Of a stretch of 64,000 nucleotides of DNA, positions 8,692-17,347 are shown in pieces. The notes under the pieces are model-generated. The model was not told the DNA's origin, searched no databases, and worked only from the letters and a program-made list of their open reading frames with translations. The position numbers were made by a program, and so were the translations under genes. This DNA comes from Aliirhizobium wenxiniae (lineage in GTDB: Bacteria > Pseudomonadota > Alphaproteobacteria > Rhizobiales > Rhizobiaceae): NCBI RefSeq assembly GCF_019511445.1, contig NZ_JAEUAN010000016.1, positions 62,001-126,000 of the forward strand. The letters are read 5' to 3'. The stretch's first letter is position 1, and every line of letters starts with the position of its first letter.

Positions 8692-9213
8692 TCAGCCGCC
8701 GTTATGCAGCGGGTTTCCGATGACCTTGTCGCCTGGTTTAATGCCCAGTGCCTTGGTGCGGCCGGCATTGAGTTCCAGCACGTATTTCACCGGGCCGCGC
8801 GAATCGATGATGTCGCGGGAAAATGGGACGGCGTTTTCGCGGATGTGGGAAATCGTTCCATCGGTGCGGATGAAGACCATATCGAGCGCGAGAACGGTAT
8901 TTTCCATCCACATGGAGACCTGGCGCTCTGCTCCGAAATCGAACAGCATGCCGTGGTCTTTATCCATCTGCTTGCGGAACATCAGGCCATGTTCGCGCTG
9001 CGCATCGTTGATGGCGAGTTCGACCGTGAATGGATGGACTTTCCCGCCCGCTGTGCGGATCGTCAATTCGGATTTCGGAAAGACGACGGCCTGCTGGGCC
9101 TGGACCCGCAGAGGGCCCTGCGCGGAAGTCGTAGTTGCGGCAAAAACGAAGAAAAGCGCCATCAAGGCGCCTTTCACGACATTACCGAAGTTTGAGCGTG
9201 CCCGCGACAGCAT
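8692..9213 (-). CDS. exported DUF192 protein
   Basis: A 173 aa protein with an N-terminal signal peptide (ALMALFFVFAATTTSAQG, residues ~16-33) and a DUF192/COG1430 domain. Family motifs visible are FTVELAINDAQREHGLMFR, GMLFDFG, VSMWMENTVLALDMVFI and YVLELNAG. The biochemical role of DUF192 is unknown. Its ATG overlaps the stop of the upstream cold-shock gene by one base (TGATG), implying translational coupling of an envelope protein to a nucleic-acid-binding one. Confidence 0.85.
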   Translation of the reverse strand: MLSRARSNFGNVVKGALMALFFVFAATTTSAQGPLRVQAQQAVVFPKSELTIRTAGGKVHPFTVELAINDAQREHGLMFRKQMDKDHGMLFDFGAERQVSMWMENTVLALDMVFIRTDGTISHIRENAVPFSRDIIDSRGPVKYVLELNAGRTKALGIKPGDKVIGNPLHNGG

Positions 9214-9791
9214 CAGTGCGACCGGCTTGCAGGCGCGACGTTATCCGGATGAATTTCCGCTGCCATCAGGCCCTTTTCGCCGGGCCCGAAGCGCACGAGA
9301 ACAACCTGTCCCGGCCTCAGCTCGGTCAGACCGAAGCGGCGCAGCGTTTCCATGTGAACGAAGATGTCTTCGGTCCCCTCGCCGCGCGTCAGGAAGCCAA
9401 ATCCCTTGGTGCGGTTGAACCACTTGACCAACGCGCGTTCCAGACCGCTCGTCGGCGTGACCTGCACATGAGTGCGCACCGGCGGCATCTGGGACGGGTG
9501 GACAGCCGTCGACTGGTCCATGGAAAGAATACGGAAGACCTGATAACCGCGGTCACGCCGCTGGATCATCGCGACGATGCGCGTGCCTTCGAGAATGGTC
9601 TGGTATCCGTCGCGGCGCAGGCAGGTCACGTGCAAGAGCACATCCTGCATGCCGTTATCCGGCACGATAAAGCCGAATCCCTTGGCGACATCGAACCATT
9701 TCACGACGCCGGTGATCTCGATAAGATCGACCGGTTCACCCGCAAGTTCTTCGAAACTGGCAATGCCCTTAGATGACATTCTGTCTGCCAT
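9213..9791 (-). CDS. double cold-shock-domain protein
   Basis: A 192 aa protein with two OB-fold cold-shock domains. The first (residues ~25-90) has GVVKWFDVAKGFGFIVPD and DVLLHVTCL; the second (~120-185) has ALVKWFNRTKGFGFLTR and DIFVHMETL. Both keep the RNP1 (KGFGFI/L) and RNP2 (VLLHV, IFVHM) aromatic nucleic-acid-binding residues. Tandem-domain cold-shock proteins about three times CspA length are typical of rhizobia. The start at 9791 (MADRMSSKG) is preferred over 9821. It is followed without a gap by the DUF192 gene. Confidence 0.9.
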   Translation of the reverse strand: MADRMSSKGIASFEELAGEPVDLIEITGVVKWFDVAKGFGFIVPDNGMQDVLLHVTCLRRDGYQTILEGTRIVAMIQRRDRGYQVFRILSMDQSTAVHPSQMPPVRTHVQVTPTSGLERALVKWFNRTKGFGFLTRGEGTEDIFVHMETLRRFGLTELRPGQVVLVRFGPGEKGLMAAEIHPDNVAPASRSH

Positions 9792-9987
9792 ACCTGTCGG
9801 CCCCTCGGTTACGCGCCACACACGACGGTTAACTGATTCTTAGAGGATAGATTAACATTGCGCCAACCGTCCAGCGCAAGTCTCGTGTTCTTCTTATTCA
9901 CGTCCTTTCTATTCGCGGTGGCTTGCTCCAAGCTGACGCCTGTTCCATATCGATAAGTGGCGAAACCGCTAAAATCGAGGGATCCAA

Positions 9988-10428
9988 ATGCGTTATCTCC
10001 ACACAATGGTCCGGGTCAAAGACCTGGACGCCTCCCTTCATTTCTATACAACTCTGCTGGGCCTGAAAGAGGTCCGCCGCATCGAAAACGAAAAGGGGCG
10101 CTTCACCCTGGTTTTCCTCGCTGCAAGCGACGACATCGACCAGGCGACGGCGACCCAGGCGCCCTGCCTGGAGCTGACCTATAATTGGGACACCGAGGAT
10201 TATACGGGCGGGCGCAATTTCGGCCATCTCGCTTACGAGGTCGATAATATCTATGACTATTGCGAGCATCTGCAGAAGAACGGCGTGACGATCAACCGGC
10301 CACCGCGCGAAGGTCGCATGGCCTTTGTCCGTTCTCCTGACGGCATTTCCTTCGAAATCCTTCAGAAGGGCGGCAATCTTCCGGTCGCAGAGCCCTGGGC
10401 TTCGATGCCGAATATCGGCAGCTGGTAA
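9988..10428 (+). CDS. gloA: lactoylglutathione lyase (glyoxalase I)
   Basis: Isomerises the methylglyoxal-glutathione hemithioacetal to S-lactoylglutathione. The 146 aa protein has the four metal ligands of the bacterial Ni/Co enzyme in order: His5, Glu62 (ELTYNW), His80 (FGHLAYEV) and Glu123 (SFEIL). GTP-independent family signatures such as MVRVKDLDASLHFYTTLLGL open the chain. The residues after 130 form a short extra tail. Monocistronic, with a hairpin just downstream. Confidence 0.95.
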   Translation: MRYLHTMVRVKDLDASLHFYTTLLGLKEVRRIENEKGRFTLVFLAASDDIDQATATQAPCLELTYNWDTEDYTGGRNFGHLAYEVDNIYDYCEHLQKNGVTINRPPREGRMAFVRSPDGISFEILQKGGNLPVAEPWASMPNIGSW

Positions 10429-10435
10429 TAGTTTG

Positions 10436-10464
10436 CAAAGGCGGCGCAGCTTGCGTCGCCTTTG
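10436..10464 (+). terminator. terminator of gloA
   Basis: CAAAGGCGGCGCA and TGCGTCGCCTTTG pair over 13 positions with one mismatch, 8 bp after the gloA stop. The T residues lie mostly in the stem, so the tail is weak. Confidence 0.5.
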
Positions 10465-10568
10465 TCGCTCATGTTTGTCGCTCAGGGTCCGCGCAAGCTT
10501 TGTGGTGATGATTGGGATTACGCGATTCGCGGCTTCCACCCTTCTCATCAGCCGGAAAGGCCAGAGCG

Positions 10569-11171
10569 TTGACCACCATATCCTCCATCCGTTTTAGCCG
10601 TTCGGCCGCGGGCACAGTGATCCGCCAGGTCGCGCTGGCCGGACTTTTGATCACCTTGCTTGGCAGTTGCGCCACGACAAAAAAGGTGGCCGAGGTGGAT
10701 GGCACCGGTGAGGCAGAGACCGCCGAGGCGGCCATCGACATGCTGGCCAGAGGTGGAACAACGACATCGGGCGCCCAAAGCGCCTATATCGATCCGATGG
10801 TGGCGACCGCACATGGCCGCAGGATTGCGCCGAAGGGAATGACGGCTACCGGCATGCGGACGATCGCCGCCGGCACACCAACCCACAATGCGCTGACACA
10901 GACATATTCGCCCATGCAGGCTTCAATCGCGGGCGCAGTGACGGAACCGACCGGGGTTCGCGCCGGCAACACAAGCATTTTCTCCGGACACGCCCAGGCA
11001 CCTGCCGCCCAAATGGCTGCGACAGCTCCCTCGCCTGCGCTCGAACCCGCCTACGCCGCGCCACCTCCTCAACCGGCAGGCGGCGTCAACGCCATGACGC
11101 GCAGTGTTTTCAGCACAGGCACACCCGTCGCCTGCGGCAACGACGCCAATGGCAACATGATAAGCTGCTGA
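10569..11171 (+). CDS. putative lipoprotein of unknown function
   Basis: A 200 aa protein with a lipoprotein signal: a basic N terminus, the hydrophobic stretch VALAGLLITLLGSC, and the lipobox LGSC with Cys34. I chose a TTG start at 10569 because GGAAAGG lies 8 bp upstream; in-frame extension to 10512 is possible but has no ribosome site. The mature part is low complexity, rich in Ala, Thr, Pro and Gly, with a final CGNDANGNMISC that could form a disulfide. I recognise no domain. It would be anchored in the envelope. Confidence 0.7.
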   Translation: MTTISSIRFSRSAAGTVIRQVALAGLLITLLGSCATTKKVAEVDGTGEAETAEAAIDMLARGGTTTSGAQSAYIDPMVATAHGRRIAPKGMTATGMRTIAAGTPTHNALTQTYSPMQASIAGAVTEPTGVRAGNTSIFSGHAQAPAAQMAATAPSPALEPAYAAPPPQPAGGVNAMTRSVFSTGTPVACGNDANGNMISC

Positions 11172-11247
11172 TTCCAATCAGCTTTCATTTATTTTCCACA
11201 GACATGGCAAGCTTGTCATTTTTTTGCAAAAAACTTCGTTTTGCAGC

Positions 11248-11276
11248 TTGCGGGAAATAAATCCCCTCTCTATAAG
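11248..11276 (+). promoter_or_regulatory. promoter of tRNA-Glu copy 1
   Basis: TTGCGG (11248-11253), 17 bp, TATAAG (11271-11276), 14 bp before the tRNA 5' end. Confidence 0.7.
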
Positions 11277-11290
11277 GGCGCTCACTGCAC

Positions 11291-11365
11291 GCGCCCTTCG
11301 TCTATCGGTTAGGACGTCAGATTTTCATTCTGAAAAGAGGGGTTCGACTCCCCTAGGGCGTGCCA
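11291..11365 (+). tRNA. tRNA-Glu(UUC), copy 1 of 3
   Basis: A 75 nt cloverleaf. The acceptor GCGCCCT pairs with AGGGCGT (the first pair is a G-U wobble), anticodon loop TTTTCAT gives TTC, the T arm is AGGGG-TTCGACT-CCCCT, the discriminator is G and CCA is encoded. Identical to copies 2 and 3. Confidence 0.97.
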
Positions 11366-11463
11366 CCCCCCTTCTTCCAAGTCATTGTTCGAATTATCCA
11401 ATCCGGGCTTTTCGCCTGTTTGAATTTTTCTTAATTTGACCTTTGAAAAGTGCATTTTTGCGC

Positions 11464-11492
11464 TTGCGGTCTTTAAATGACGCCCCTATAAG
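11464..11492 (+). promoter_or_regulatory. promoter of tRNA-Glu copy 2
   Basis: TTGCGG (11464-11469), 17 bp, TATAAG (11487-11492). Same spacing to the tRNA as copy 1. Confidence 0.7.
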
Positions 11493-11505
11493 GGCGCCAC
11501 AGCAC

Positions 11506-11580
11506 GCGCCCTTCGTCTATCGGTTAGGACGTCAGATTTTCATTCTGAAAAGAGGGGTTCGACTCCCCTAGGGCGTGCCA
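11506..11580 (+). tRNA. tRNA-Glu(UUC), copy 2 of 3
   Basis: 75 nt, identical to copy 1, with encoded CCA and anticodon TTC. Confidence 0.97.
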
Positions 11581-11677
11581 CTCCCTTTCTTTCAAGTCAT
11601 TGTTCAACAAGCCAATTCGGCTTGGCACATGCTTGATCTTTTTCACAGATAAGATTGCCGAGACACGCATTTTTCGC

Positions 11678-11706
11678 TTGCGGTTTTCGACCTTCCCCCC
11701 TATGAG
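11678..11706 (+). promoter_or_regulatory. promoter of tRNA-Glu copy 3
   Basis: TTGCGG (11678-11683), 17 bp, TATGAG (11701-11706). The -10 differs by one base from copies 1 and 2. Confidence 0.65.
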
Positions 11707-11720
11707 AGCGCTCACAGCAC

Positions 11721-11795
11721 GCGCCCTTCGTCTATCGGTTAGGACGTCAGATTTTCATTCTGAAAAGAGGGGTTCGACTCCCCTAGGGCGTGCCA
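11721..11795 (+). tRNA. tRNA-Glu(UUC), copy 3 of 3
   Basis: 75 nt, identical to copies 1 and 2. It converges on recJ, whose stop is 42 bp further. Confidence 0.97.
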
Positions 11796-11837
11796 CTTCT
11801 TTCTTTAAAAGGATCAGCACATCACTTGGCCGGTCAT

Positions 11838-13670
11838 TCACTTGGCGAGCACGGCATCGAGCAGGCGCAACTGTATTTTCCGGCTGCCCTGCCAGTAATC
11901 GGCACTGAGGCTTCCGGCAGCGTGGATCTGCAGGCCGCGCGACTTCATCAGAAGGTCGCCGAGCGGCGTTTCCGCGGCACGGAAGGCAATGCCGTCAAGG
12001 CGTGAGCCGTCCATGGCTTCCAGCGTGATCTTGATATGAGCGGTTCCCACCAGGCGTGCATCCCTCAGACGATGGGCGGGGATGGCGAAGATCGGCTGCG
12101 GATGGCCGGAGCCGTAAGGCCCCGCCTTTTCCAACTGATCGAAGAGATCGAGCGTTGCGCCGGATGCCGACAGGGCACCATCAATCTTCAAAGAATGGCT
12201 CGATACGAGAGACGGCACGCGTGAAGCGGCACTTTCCTCGAAGAATGTTCGGAGCGCCCCGAGCTTGGCTCTCTCGACCGTCAGGCCCGCAGCCATCGCG
12301 TGGCCACCGCCCTTGACAAGCAGTCCGCTCTCTACGGCCGCGCGCACCATATGGCCCATGTCGAAGCCGTTGATGGAGCGGCCGGAGCCGGTGCCTTTTC
12401 CGGATGGATCGAAGGCGATGGCAAAAGCCGGGCGCTTGAACTTTTCCTTCAGCCGGGCGGCAAGCAATCCGACAATGCCGGGATGCCAGCCATCATGCGC
12501 GGTGACGAGAACATTGGCGCCCTCACCGTCTCCGTATTCGGCCAGCACTTCGGCCTCCGCTTGCGCAAGCATCGCTGCTTCCATCGCCTGCCGCTCACGA
12601 TTGAGCTCATCGAGGCGGGCGGCGATCTCTTCGGCCTGCACGCTGTCTTCGAGGGTCAGCAGGCGGCTGCCGAGCGCCGCATCGCTTATGCGCCCGCCGG
12701 CATTGATGCGTGGACCGATGAGAAAGCCGAAATGATACGGCGTCACGGGACCGGAGAGGCCCGCCTTTTTAAAGAGTGCAGCAAGGCCGAGATTGGTCAT
12801 GTGGCGGGCGGCGATCAGGCCCTTGACCACATAGGCCCGGTTAAGCCCCTTGAGCGGCACGACATCGCAGACGGTGGCAAGCGCGACGATATCAATCCAG
12901 GACAGAAGATCGAGATCTGCCGTACGCCGGTCACCGGCCTCACGCAACAGGCGCGCAGTGGCGACAAGCACGAGGAAGACGACACCGGCGGCGCAGAGAT
13001 GCCCCTGCCCTGACAAATCATCCTCGCGGTTGGGATTGACGAGAGCGACCGCCTTCGGAAGTTCGGTTCCCACCTGATGGTGGTCGATCACAACCACGTC
13101 GCATCCCTTGGCCGCTGCGGCCGCCAGCGATTCGTGACTGGTGGAACCGCAATCGACGGTGACGATCAGGCTCGCACCGCGCTCGATCAACTGTTCCATG
13201 GCCGTGACATTCGGGCCGTAGCCTTCGAATATGCGGTCAGGAATGTAGATTTCGGCTTCAATATCGAAATGCTTCAGGAAACGATAGAGAAGCGCCGAGG
13301 ACGAGGCGCCATCGACATCATAGTCGCCGAAGATGGCAACGCGTTCGCGCCCGCGGATCGCCTTGAGGATACGGGAAGCTGCCTTGTCGCAATCCGTCAA
13401 CGTCAACGGATCCGGCATCAGCGAACGGATAGTCGGATCGAGAAATGCCGGCGCATCATCCAGCGACACACCGCGACCGGCCAGAACACGGGCAATGATC
13501 TCGGGAATTCCGTGAATCTGGGCGATTGCCAGTGCACGGTTCTGCGCCGCCTGATCGAGACGCGACATCCAGCGCTGGCCGGACACTGAGCGCTCCACAC
13601 CAAGGAATGCCCGCTGAACGGGATCTGCGGGTTCCGGGGGCGTCAGCGAGGTAAATGTCTTCGTCGTCAT
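11838..13670 (-). CDS. recJ: single-stranded-DNA-specific exonuclease RecJ
   Basis: A 5'-3' ssDNA exonuclease in RecF-pathway recombination, mismatch repair and stalled-fork processing. The 610 aa chain has the DHH phosphoesterase motifs: AIFGDYDVDGAS (motif I, ~residue 112-123), TVDCGS (II), DVVVIDHHQ (III), and IDIVALATVCDVVPL (IV). The DHHA1 domain carries GSGRSINGFDMG and KGGGHAMAAG. The C-terminal OB fold (IKITLEAMDGSRLDGIAF) completes the family layout. The start MTTKTFTSL at 13670 is conventional. Confidence 0.96.
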   Translation of the reverse strand: MTTKTFTSLTPPEPADPVQRAFLGVERSVSGQRWMSRLDQAAQNRALAIAQIHGIPEIIARVLAGRGVSLDDAPAFLDPTIRSLMPDPLTLTDCDKAASRILKAIRGRERVAIFGDYDVDGASSSALLYRFLKHFDIEAEIYIPDRIFEGYGPNVTAMEQLIERGASLIVTVDCGSTSHESLAAAAAKGCDVVVIDHHQVGTELPKAVALVNPNREDDLSGQGHLCAAGVVFLVLVATARLLREAGDRRTADLDLLSWIDIVALATVCDVVPLKGLNRAYVVKGLIAARHMTNLGLAALFKKAGLSGPVTPYHFGFLIGPRINAGGRISDAALGSRLLTLEDSVQAEEIAARLDELNRERQAMEAAMLAQAEAEVLAEYGDGEGANVLVTAHDGWHPGIVGLLAARLKEKFKRPAFAIAFDPSGKGTGSGRSINGFDMGHMVRAAVESGLLVKGGGHAMAAGLTVERAKLGALRTFFEESAASRVPSLVSSHSLKIDGALSASGATLDLFDQLEKAGPYGSGHPQPIFAIPAHRLRDARLVGTAHIKITLEAMDGSRLDGIAFRAAETPLGDLLMKSRGLQIHAAGSLSADYWQGSRKIQLRLLDAVLAK

Positions 13671-13726
13671 CGGCTATCCATAACCGACGACGTGCCGAAG
13701 CGGAAATGCTTTCAAGCGGAAAGATG

Positions 13727-13951
13727 TCAGAGCCAGCTGTGGATCAACAACCATACCGCTGCAAACATCGACGCCGCTGCGACGGCGAGGATGGCAACCA
13801 CAAAGGAACCGGCGCTTTCGGGTTCGCCGTCATCCTCACCAACCAATTCGTCGTTGAACGAATAGACAAGCTTCAGATACGGGACACTCTCATGCTTGCC
13901 ACGCCGCAACTTCGGCTGGCTGTAAATCTTCTCACTCAGATCAATGGACAT
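13727..13951 (-). CDS. small single-span membrane protein
   Basis: A 74 aa protein: a charged N-terminal half (residues 1-48, SIDLSEKIYSQPKLRRGK then DELVGEDDGEPESAG), then one hydrophobic helix (FVVAILAVAAASMFAAVWLL), and a very short tail. The ATG at 13951 has AGGAGG upstream; a GTG one codon earlier is possible. It lies between recJ and homoserine dehydrogenase on the same strand. I recognise no family; topology suggests a cytoplasmic N terminus. Confidence 0.7.
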   Translation of the reverse strand: MSIDLSEKIYSQPKLRRGKHESVPYLKLVYSFNDELVGEDDGEPESAGSFVVAILAVAAASMFAAVWLLIHSWL

Positions 13952-14074
13952 CACGCAAACGCCTCCTCCTGCGATGGTGAATGAGAGGAGTGTAAAGCGA
14001 TTTGCTCCCGGCGGCCAGTCATCAGACTGTCATCCGGGATCATTTTTCACGCAGTGCTGAAATAAGGCGGGAGC

Positions 14075-15394
14075 TTAAGACGCCCGCGGTCGCTCGATAC
14101 GGATCACTTGCGGCTCGCCGACGAGATAGGTCTCCTGCTTGATTCCCTCCACCGCCTTGCGGATCGACGCTTCCGTCGTTGCGTGGGTGACGAGGATGAT
14201 CGTCTTGGAACTGTCCGTCTGCGCAGGCTTTGGCCGCTGGACGATCGATTCCAGCGAAATATTGTTTTCCGCCATTCGCGCCGCGACGCTGGCAAAAACG
14301 CCGGTGCGGTCGGCAACCGTCAGGCGGATGAAGTAACCGCCTTCATGGCTGCGCATCCGGGCTTTCTGGTAGGGCGCAAGCGCCACCGCAGGCGTACCGA
14401 GTACTGGCACGCGCTGTGCACCGGGCTGGCTCTTGGCAATGTCGGCGATATCACCGAGCACGGCAGAAGCCGTCGCATTGCCGCCGGCACCGGGGCCGAC
14501 CATCAGCAGCTCGCCGAGAATATCGGATTCGATCGCGACCGCATTGGTGACGCCATCGACCTGCGCAATCACGCTGTCATGCGGCACCATGGTCGGGTGA
14601 ACGCGCTGTTCGATGCCGCTTTCGGTGCGCTGGGCAACGCCGAGCAGCTTGATGCGGTAACCGAGATCGGCGGCGGCCAGGATGTCGTCGATCGAGATAT
14701 TGGTGATGCCTTCGAGATAGATTTCGTCGGCGGCAATATTGGTACCGAAAGCAAGCGTCGTCAGGATCGCCAGCTTGTGGGCCGTGTCGTTGCCCTCGAT
14801 ATCGAAGGCCGGATCGGCTTCGGCATAACCGAGACGCTGGGCCTCCTTCAGGCATTCCTCAAACGAAAGGCCTTCCTTCTCCATCTTGGTGAGGATGTAG
14901 TTGCAGGTGCCGTTCATGATGCCGTAGACGCGCGAGACGGTATTGCCCGTCAGGCTTTCGCGCAGCGCCTTGATGACCGGAATGCCACCGGCAACGGCGG
15001 CTTCGAAGTTAAGGAGTGCGCCCTTCTCTTCAGCGATCGTCGCAAGCTCGACGCCCGAGGCTGCCAGCAAGGCCTTGTTGGCCGTCACCACATGAAGACC
15101 ACGCTCCAGCGCGATCTTGACGGAATCGGCAGCAGCGCCCGTGGCGCCCCCCATCAGTTCGACGAAGACGTCGATATCGGCTTCGGCTGCAAGCTTTTCG
15201 GGTGTCTCGAACCACGCCATGCCGGACATGTCGAAACCCCGGTCGCGGTTGCGGTCGCGGGCGGTAATGGCAGTGATCTCGATCGCTCGTCCGCAGGTGA
15301 CGGCCAGTTCATTGGCGCGTGTCTGGATGATCTTGACCAGTGAAGCACCCACGGTTCCAAGACCCGCGATGCCGACTTTGAGGGCGTCTGCCAT
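14075..15394 (-). CDS. hom: homoserine dehydrogenase
   Basis: Reduces aspartate semialdehyde to homoserine, the branch point to threonine and methionine. The 439 aa form has an N-terminal NAD(P) fold (VGIAGLGTVGASLV), the catalytic region (VVTANKALLA, YGIMNGTCNYILTKM, AEADPAFDIEGNDTAHKLAIL with the substrate Asp/Lys), and a C-terminal ACT domain (FIRLTVADRTGVFASVAARM) that usually senses threonine. A terminator hairpin separates it from the upstream aminotransferase, so it may have its own promoter. Confidence 0.96.
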   Translation of the reverse strand: MADALKVGIAGLGTVGASLVKIIQTRANELAVTCGRAIEITAITARDRNRDRGFDMSGMAWFETPEKLAAEADIDVFVELMGGATGAAADSVKIALERGLHVVTANKALLAASGVELATIAEEKGALLNFEAAVAGGIPVIKALRESLTGNTVSRVYGIMNGTCNYILTKMEKEGLSFEECLKEAQRLGYAEADPAFDIEGNDTAHKLAILTTLAFGTNIAADEIYLEGITNISIDDILAAADLGYRIKLLGVAQRTESGIEQRVHPTMVPHDSVIAQVDGVTNAVAIESDILGELLMVGPGAGGNATASAVLGDIADIAKSQPGAQRVPVLGTPAVALAPYQKARMRSHEGGYFIRLTVADRTGVFASVAARMAENNISLESIVQRPKPAQTDSSKTIILVTHATTEASIRKAVEGIKQETYLVGEPQVIRIERPRAS

Positions 15395-15413
15395 TTCGCA
15401 TTCCCGATGTTTG

Positions 15414-15437
15414 AAAAAGCGGCCACGAACGGGCCGC
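15414..15437 (-). terminator. terminator between aminotransferase and hom
   Basis: GCGGCC (15419-15424) and GGCCGC (15432-15437) enclose a 7-base loop, and on the minus strand TTTTTC follows. It could end the aminotransferase transcript or act as an attenuator ahead of hom. Confidence 0.65.
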
Positions 15438-15465
15438 CTGAGGATTATGACGGTCGATGACCGAC

Positions 15466-16686
15466 TTAGCGATGCGTGTTCAACGAAATGACGTTGTGCA
15501 TCGTCTCGTCGACGGTCGAGAAAAACTTCTTGATATTACGGGCCGCCTGACGGATCCGGTGCTCGTTCTCGACGAGTGCGAGGCGGACGTAATCGTCGCC
15601 CATTTCGCCGAAACCGATACCCGGAGCGACAGCGACGTCAGCCTTTTCGACGAGCAGCTTGGAGAATTCAAGCGAGCCGAGGTGACGGAACTTTTCCGGG
15701 ATTTTTGCCCAGGCAAACATGGTGGCAGCCGGCGGCGGCACTTCGAAACCGGCCTTGCCGAAGCTGTCAACCATGACATCGCGACGGCGCTTGTAGACAT
15801 TGCGGACTTCCGCGATATCCGATCCATCGCCGTTCAGCGCGTGGGTCGCAGCAACCTGGATCGGCGTGAACGCGCCGTAATCCAGATAGGACTTTACACG
15901 GGTCAAGGCGGCGATCAGGCGCTCGTTGCCGACGGCAAAGCCCATGCGCCAGCCCGGCATGGAGAAGGTTTTCGACATCGAGGTGAACTCGACGCAGACA
16001 TCCATGGCACCCGGCACCTGCAGGACCGACGGCGGCGGGTTGTTGTCGGCGAAATAGATCTCGGAATAGGCAAGGTCAGACAACACGATAATGTCGTGTT
16101 TCTTGGCGAATGCGATGACATCCTTATAGAAATCAAGGCTTGCCACATAGGCAGTCGGGTTCGACGGGTAGTTGATGATCAGCGCCAGCGGCTTGGGGAT
16201 CGAGTGCTTTACCGCGCGCTCGAGCGGCGGGAAGAAGCTGTCGTCCGGCTCTACCGACATGGAGCGGATGACGCCGCCTGCCATCAGGAAGCCGAAGGCG
16301 TGGATCGGATAGGTCGGGTTCGGGCAAAGGATGACATCGCCAGGCGCGGTGATCGCCTGCGCCATGTTGGCAAAGCCTTCCTTCGATCCGAGGGTCGCGA
16401 CGACCTGCGTATCGGGATTGAGCTTCACGCCAAATCGGCGGGCGTAATAGGCAGCCTGCGCGCGACGCAGGCCAGGAATGCCCTTGGAGGACGAATAACG
16501 GTGAGTGCGCGGGTCCTGAACCACTTCGCACAGCTTATCGACGATCGCCTTGGGCGTCGGGAGGTCGGGATTGCCCATGCCGAGATCGATAATGTCCGCG
16601 CCACCCGCTCGCGCGCTGGCCTTCAAACGGTTGACCTGTTCGAAAACGTAAGGCGGCAGTCTGCGGACTTTATGAAACTCTTCCAT
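15466..16686 (-). CDS. class I/II PLP aminotransferase (AlaC-like; often named LL-diaminopimelate aminotransferase)
   Basis: A 406 aa fold-type I aminotransferase. Visible motifs are DIIDLGMGNPDLPTP (N-terminal substrate arm), YSSSKGIPGLRRA, GSKEGFANM, CPNPTYPIH, INYPSNPTA (conserved Asn), DLAYSEI (Asp and Tyr contacting PLP) and SMSKTFSMPGWRMGF, with the Schiff-base Lys. The C-terminal Arg for the substrate carboxylate is in YVRLALVENEHRI. The closest characterised relative I know is E. coli AlaC (alanine-pyruvate transaminase); a role beside homoserine dehydrogenase in amino-acid synthesis is plausible. The start at 16686 is preferred; upstream in-frame sequence is not coding. Confidence 0.88.
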   Translation of the reverse strand: MEEFHKVRRLPPYVFEQVNRLKASARAGGADIIDLGMGNPDLPTPKAIVDKLCEVVQDPRTHRYSSSKGIPGLRRAQAAYYARRFGVKLNPDTQVVATLGSKEGFANMAQAITAPGDVILCPNPTYPIHAFGFLMAGGVIRSMSVEPDDSFFPPLERAVKHSIPKPLALIINYPSNPTAYVASLDFYKDVIAFAKKHDIIVLSDLAYSEIYFADNNPPPSVLQVPGAMDVCVEFTSMSKTFSMPGWRMGFAVGNERLIAALTRVKSYLDYGAFTPIQVAATHALNGDGSDIAEVRNVYKRRRDVMVDSFGKAGFEVPPPAATMFAWAKIPEKFRHLGSLEFSKLLVEKADVAVAPGIGFGEMGDDYVRLALVENEHRIRQAARNIKKFFSTVDETMHNVISLNTHR

Positions 16687-16795
16687 CTCTCTTCCCATTG
16701 GCGCACGGAGCAGCAATTGCGCGACATCAATGTGTCGCATCTGCCTGCTTTGCGGCCAAACCGGACGAAACGCAAGTGCTAAGAGAGGCGACTTG

Positions 16796-17197
16796 TTACT
16801 TCGAGATCGTGTTGAGCGCGTCGGTGCCGTGCTCAGTGGCCAGTTTCCGATATTCGGCGACGCGTTTTTTGTATTCAGCCTCGCTGATCGAACCGCTGCG
16901 GCGGGCGCGTGCAAGCGCTGCCATGCGGGGCTCGGTCTTGTTGTAATCCTCGTCCTCGATCTGCTCGTTGGCCGCAAGAAGCGTGCGATCGAAGGTCGGG
17001 TAGGTGCCGGTATCCTTCTTGACCAGCGGCCCCGGCGCACGTTCGGCCTTTGACTGGGAAATCACGGCCGGCGGTGCGGTGTTGGGGATGCCGTCGTCAA
17101 GCGCAAAGCTCTGGCTGTTGCAGGAGGCCAGCAGCGGCAGTAGAGCCAGAGGTGCCGCGACAGACAAGCATCCCATCCCGCGCTTTAGAATTCCCAT
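16796..17197 (-). CDS. small putative lipoprotein
   Basis: A 133 aa protein with a lipoprotein signal MGILKRGMGCLSVAAPLA ending in lipobox LLASC (Cys26). The mature domain has a charged SISEAEYKKRVAEYRKLA helix resembling a short-C-terminal (SHOCT-like) motif. Starts at 17209, 17197 and 17176 are all possible; I chose 17197 because GGGGCAGG precedes it. No known function. It is divergent from phaC, leaving about 150 bp between them for both promoters. Confidence 0.7.
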   Translation of the reverse strand: MGILKRGMGCLSVAAPLALLPLLASCNSQSFALDDGIPNTAPPAVISQSKAERAPGPLVKKDTGTYPTFDRTLLAANEQIEDEDYNKTEPRMAALARARRSGSISEAEYKKRVAEYRKLATEHGTDALNTISK

Positions 17198-17347
17198 GGC
17201 CTGCCCCATCTCCGTCAATACCGTCACCGGACCCTGTCCGACCCTGACACCGGCGGTGATCCGCCATCGTCGTTCTTTCCGGCACTTGTATTCGGTTTCG
17301 GGCGCGATGTACAAATGAAAACAACGGTCATGCACGGGAGGCTGCGA

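Larger units (their letters stand above)
11291..11795 (+). repeat. tandem array of three 215 bp tRNA-Glu units
   Basis: tRNA starts at 11291, 11506 and 11721 are exactly 215 bp apart. The 75 nt tRNAs are identical, while the two 140 bp spacers are diverged but still share the 5' part (CAAGTCATTGTTC) and the 3' promoter part (GCTTGCGG...CTAT(A/G)AG...CAGCAC). Confidence 0.9.

Noticed and set aside
11291..11795. Regular repeats resembling a CRISPR-like array
   Set aside because: The repeats are 75 nt tRNA genes with 140 bp related spacers, not 25-40 bp repeats with unique spacers.
11600..11908. Open frames through the tRNA-Glu repeats
   Set aside because: They translate the tRNA genes themselves; the repeated peptides come from the identical tRNAs.
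14108..16782. Two long plus-strand frames (411 and 441 codons) antisense to hom and the aminotransferase
   Set aside because: Both lie opposite genes with intact catalytic motifs; the translations are Arg/Asp/Gly-rich shadows.
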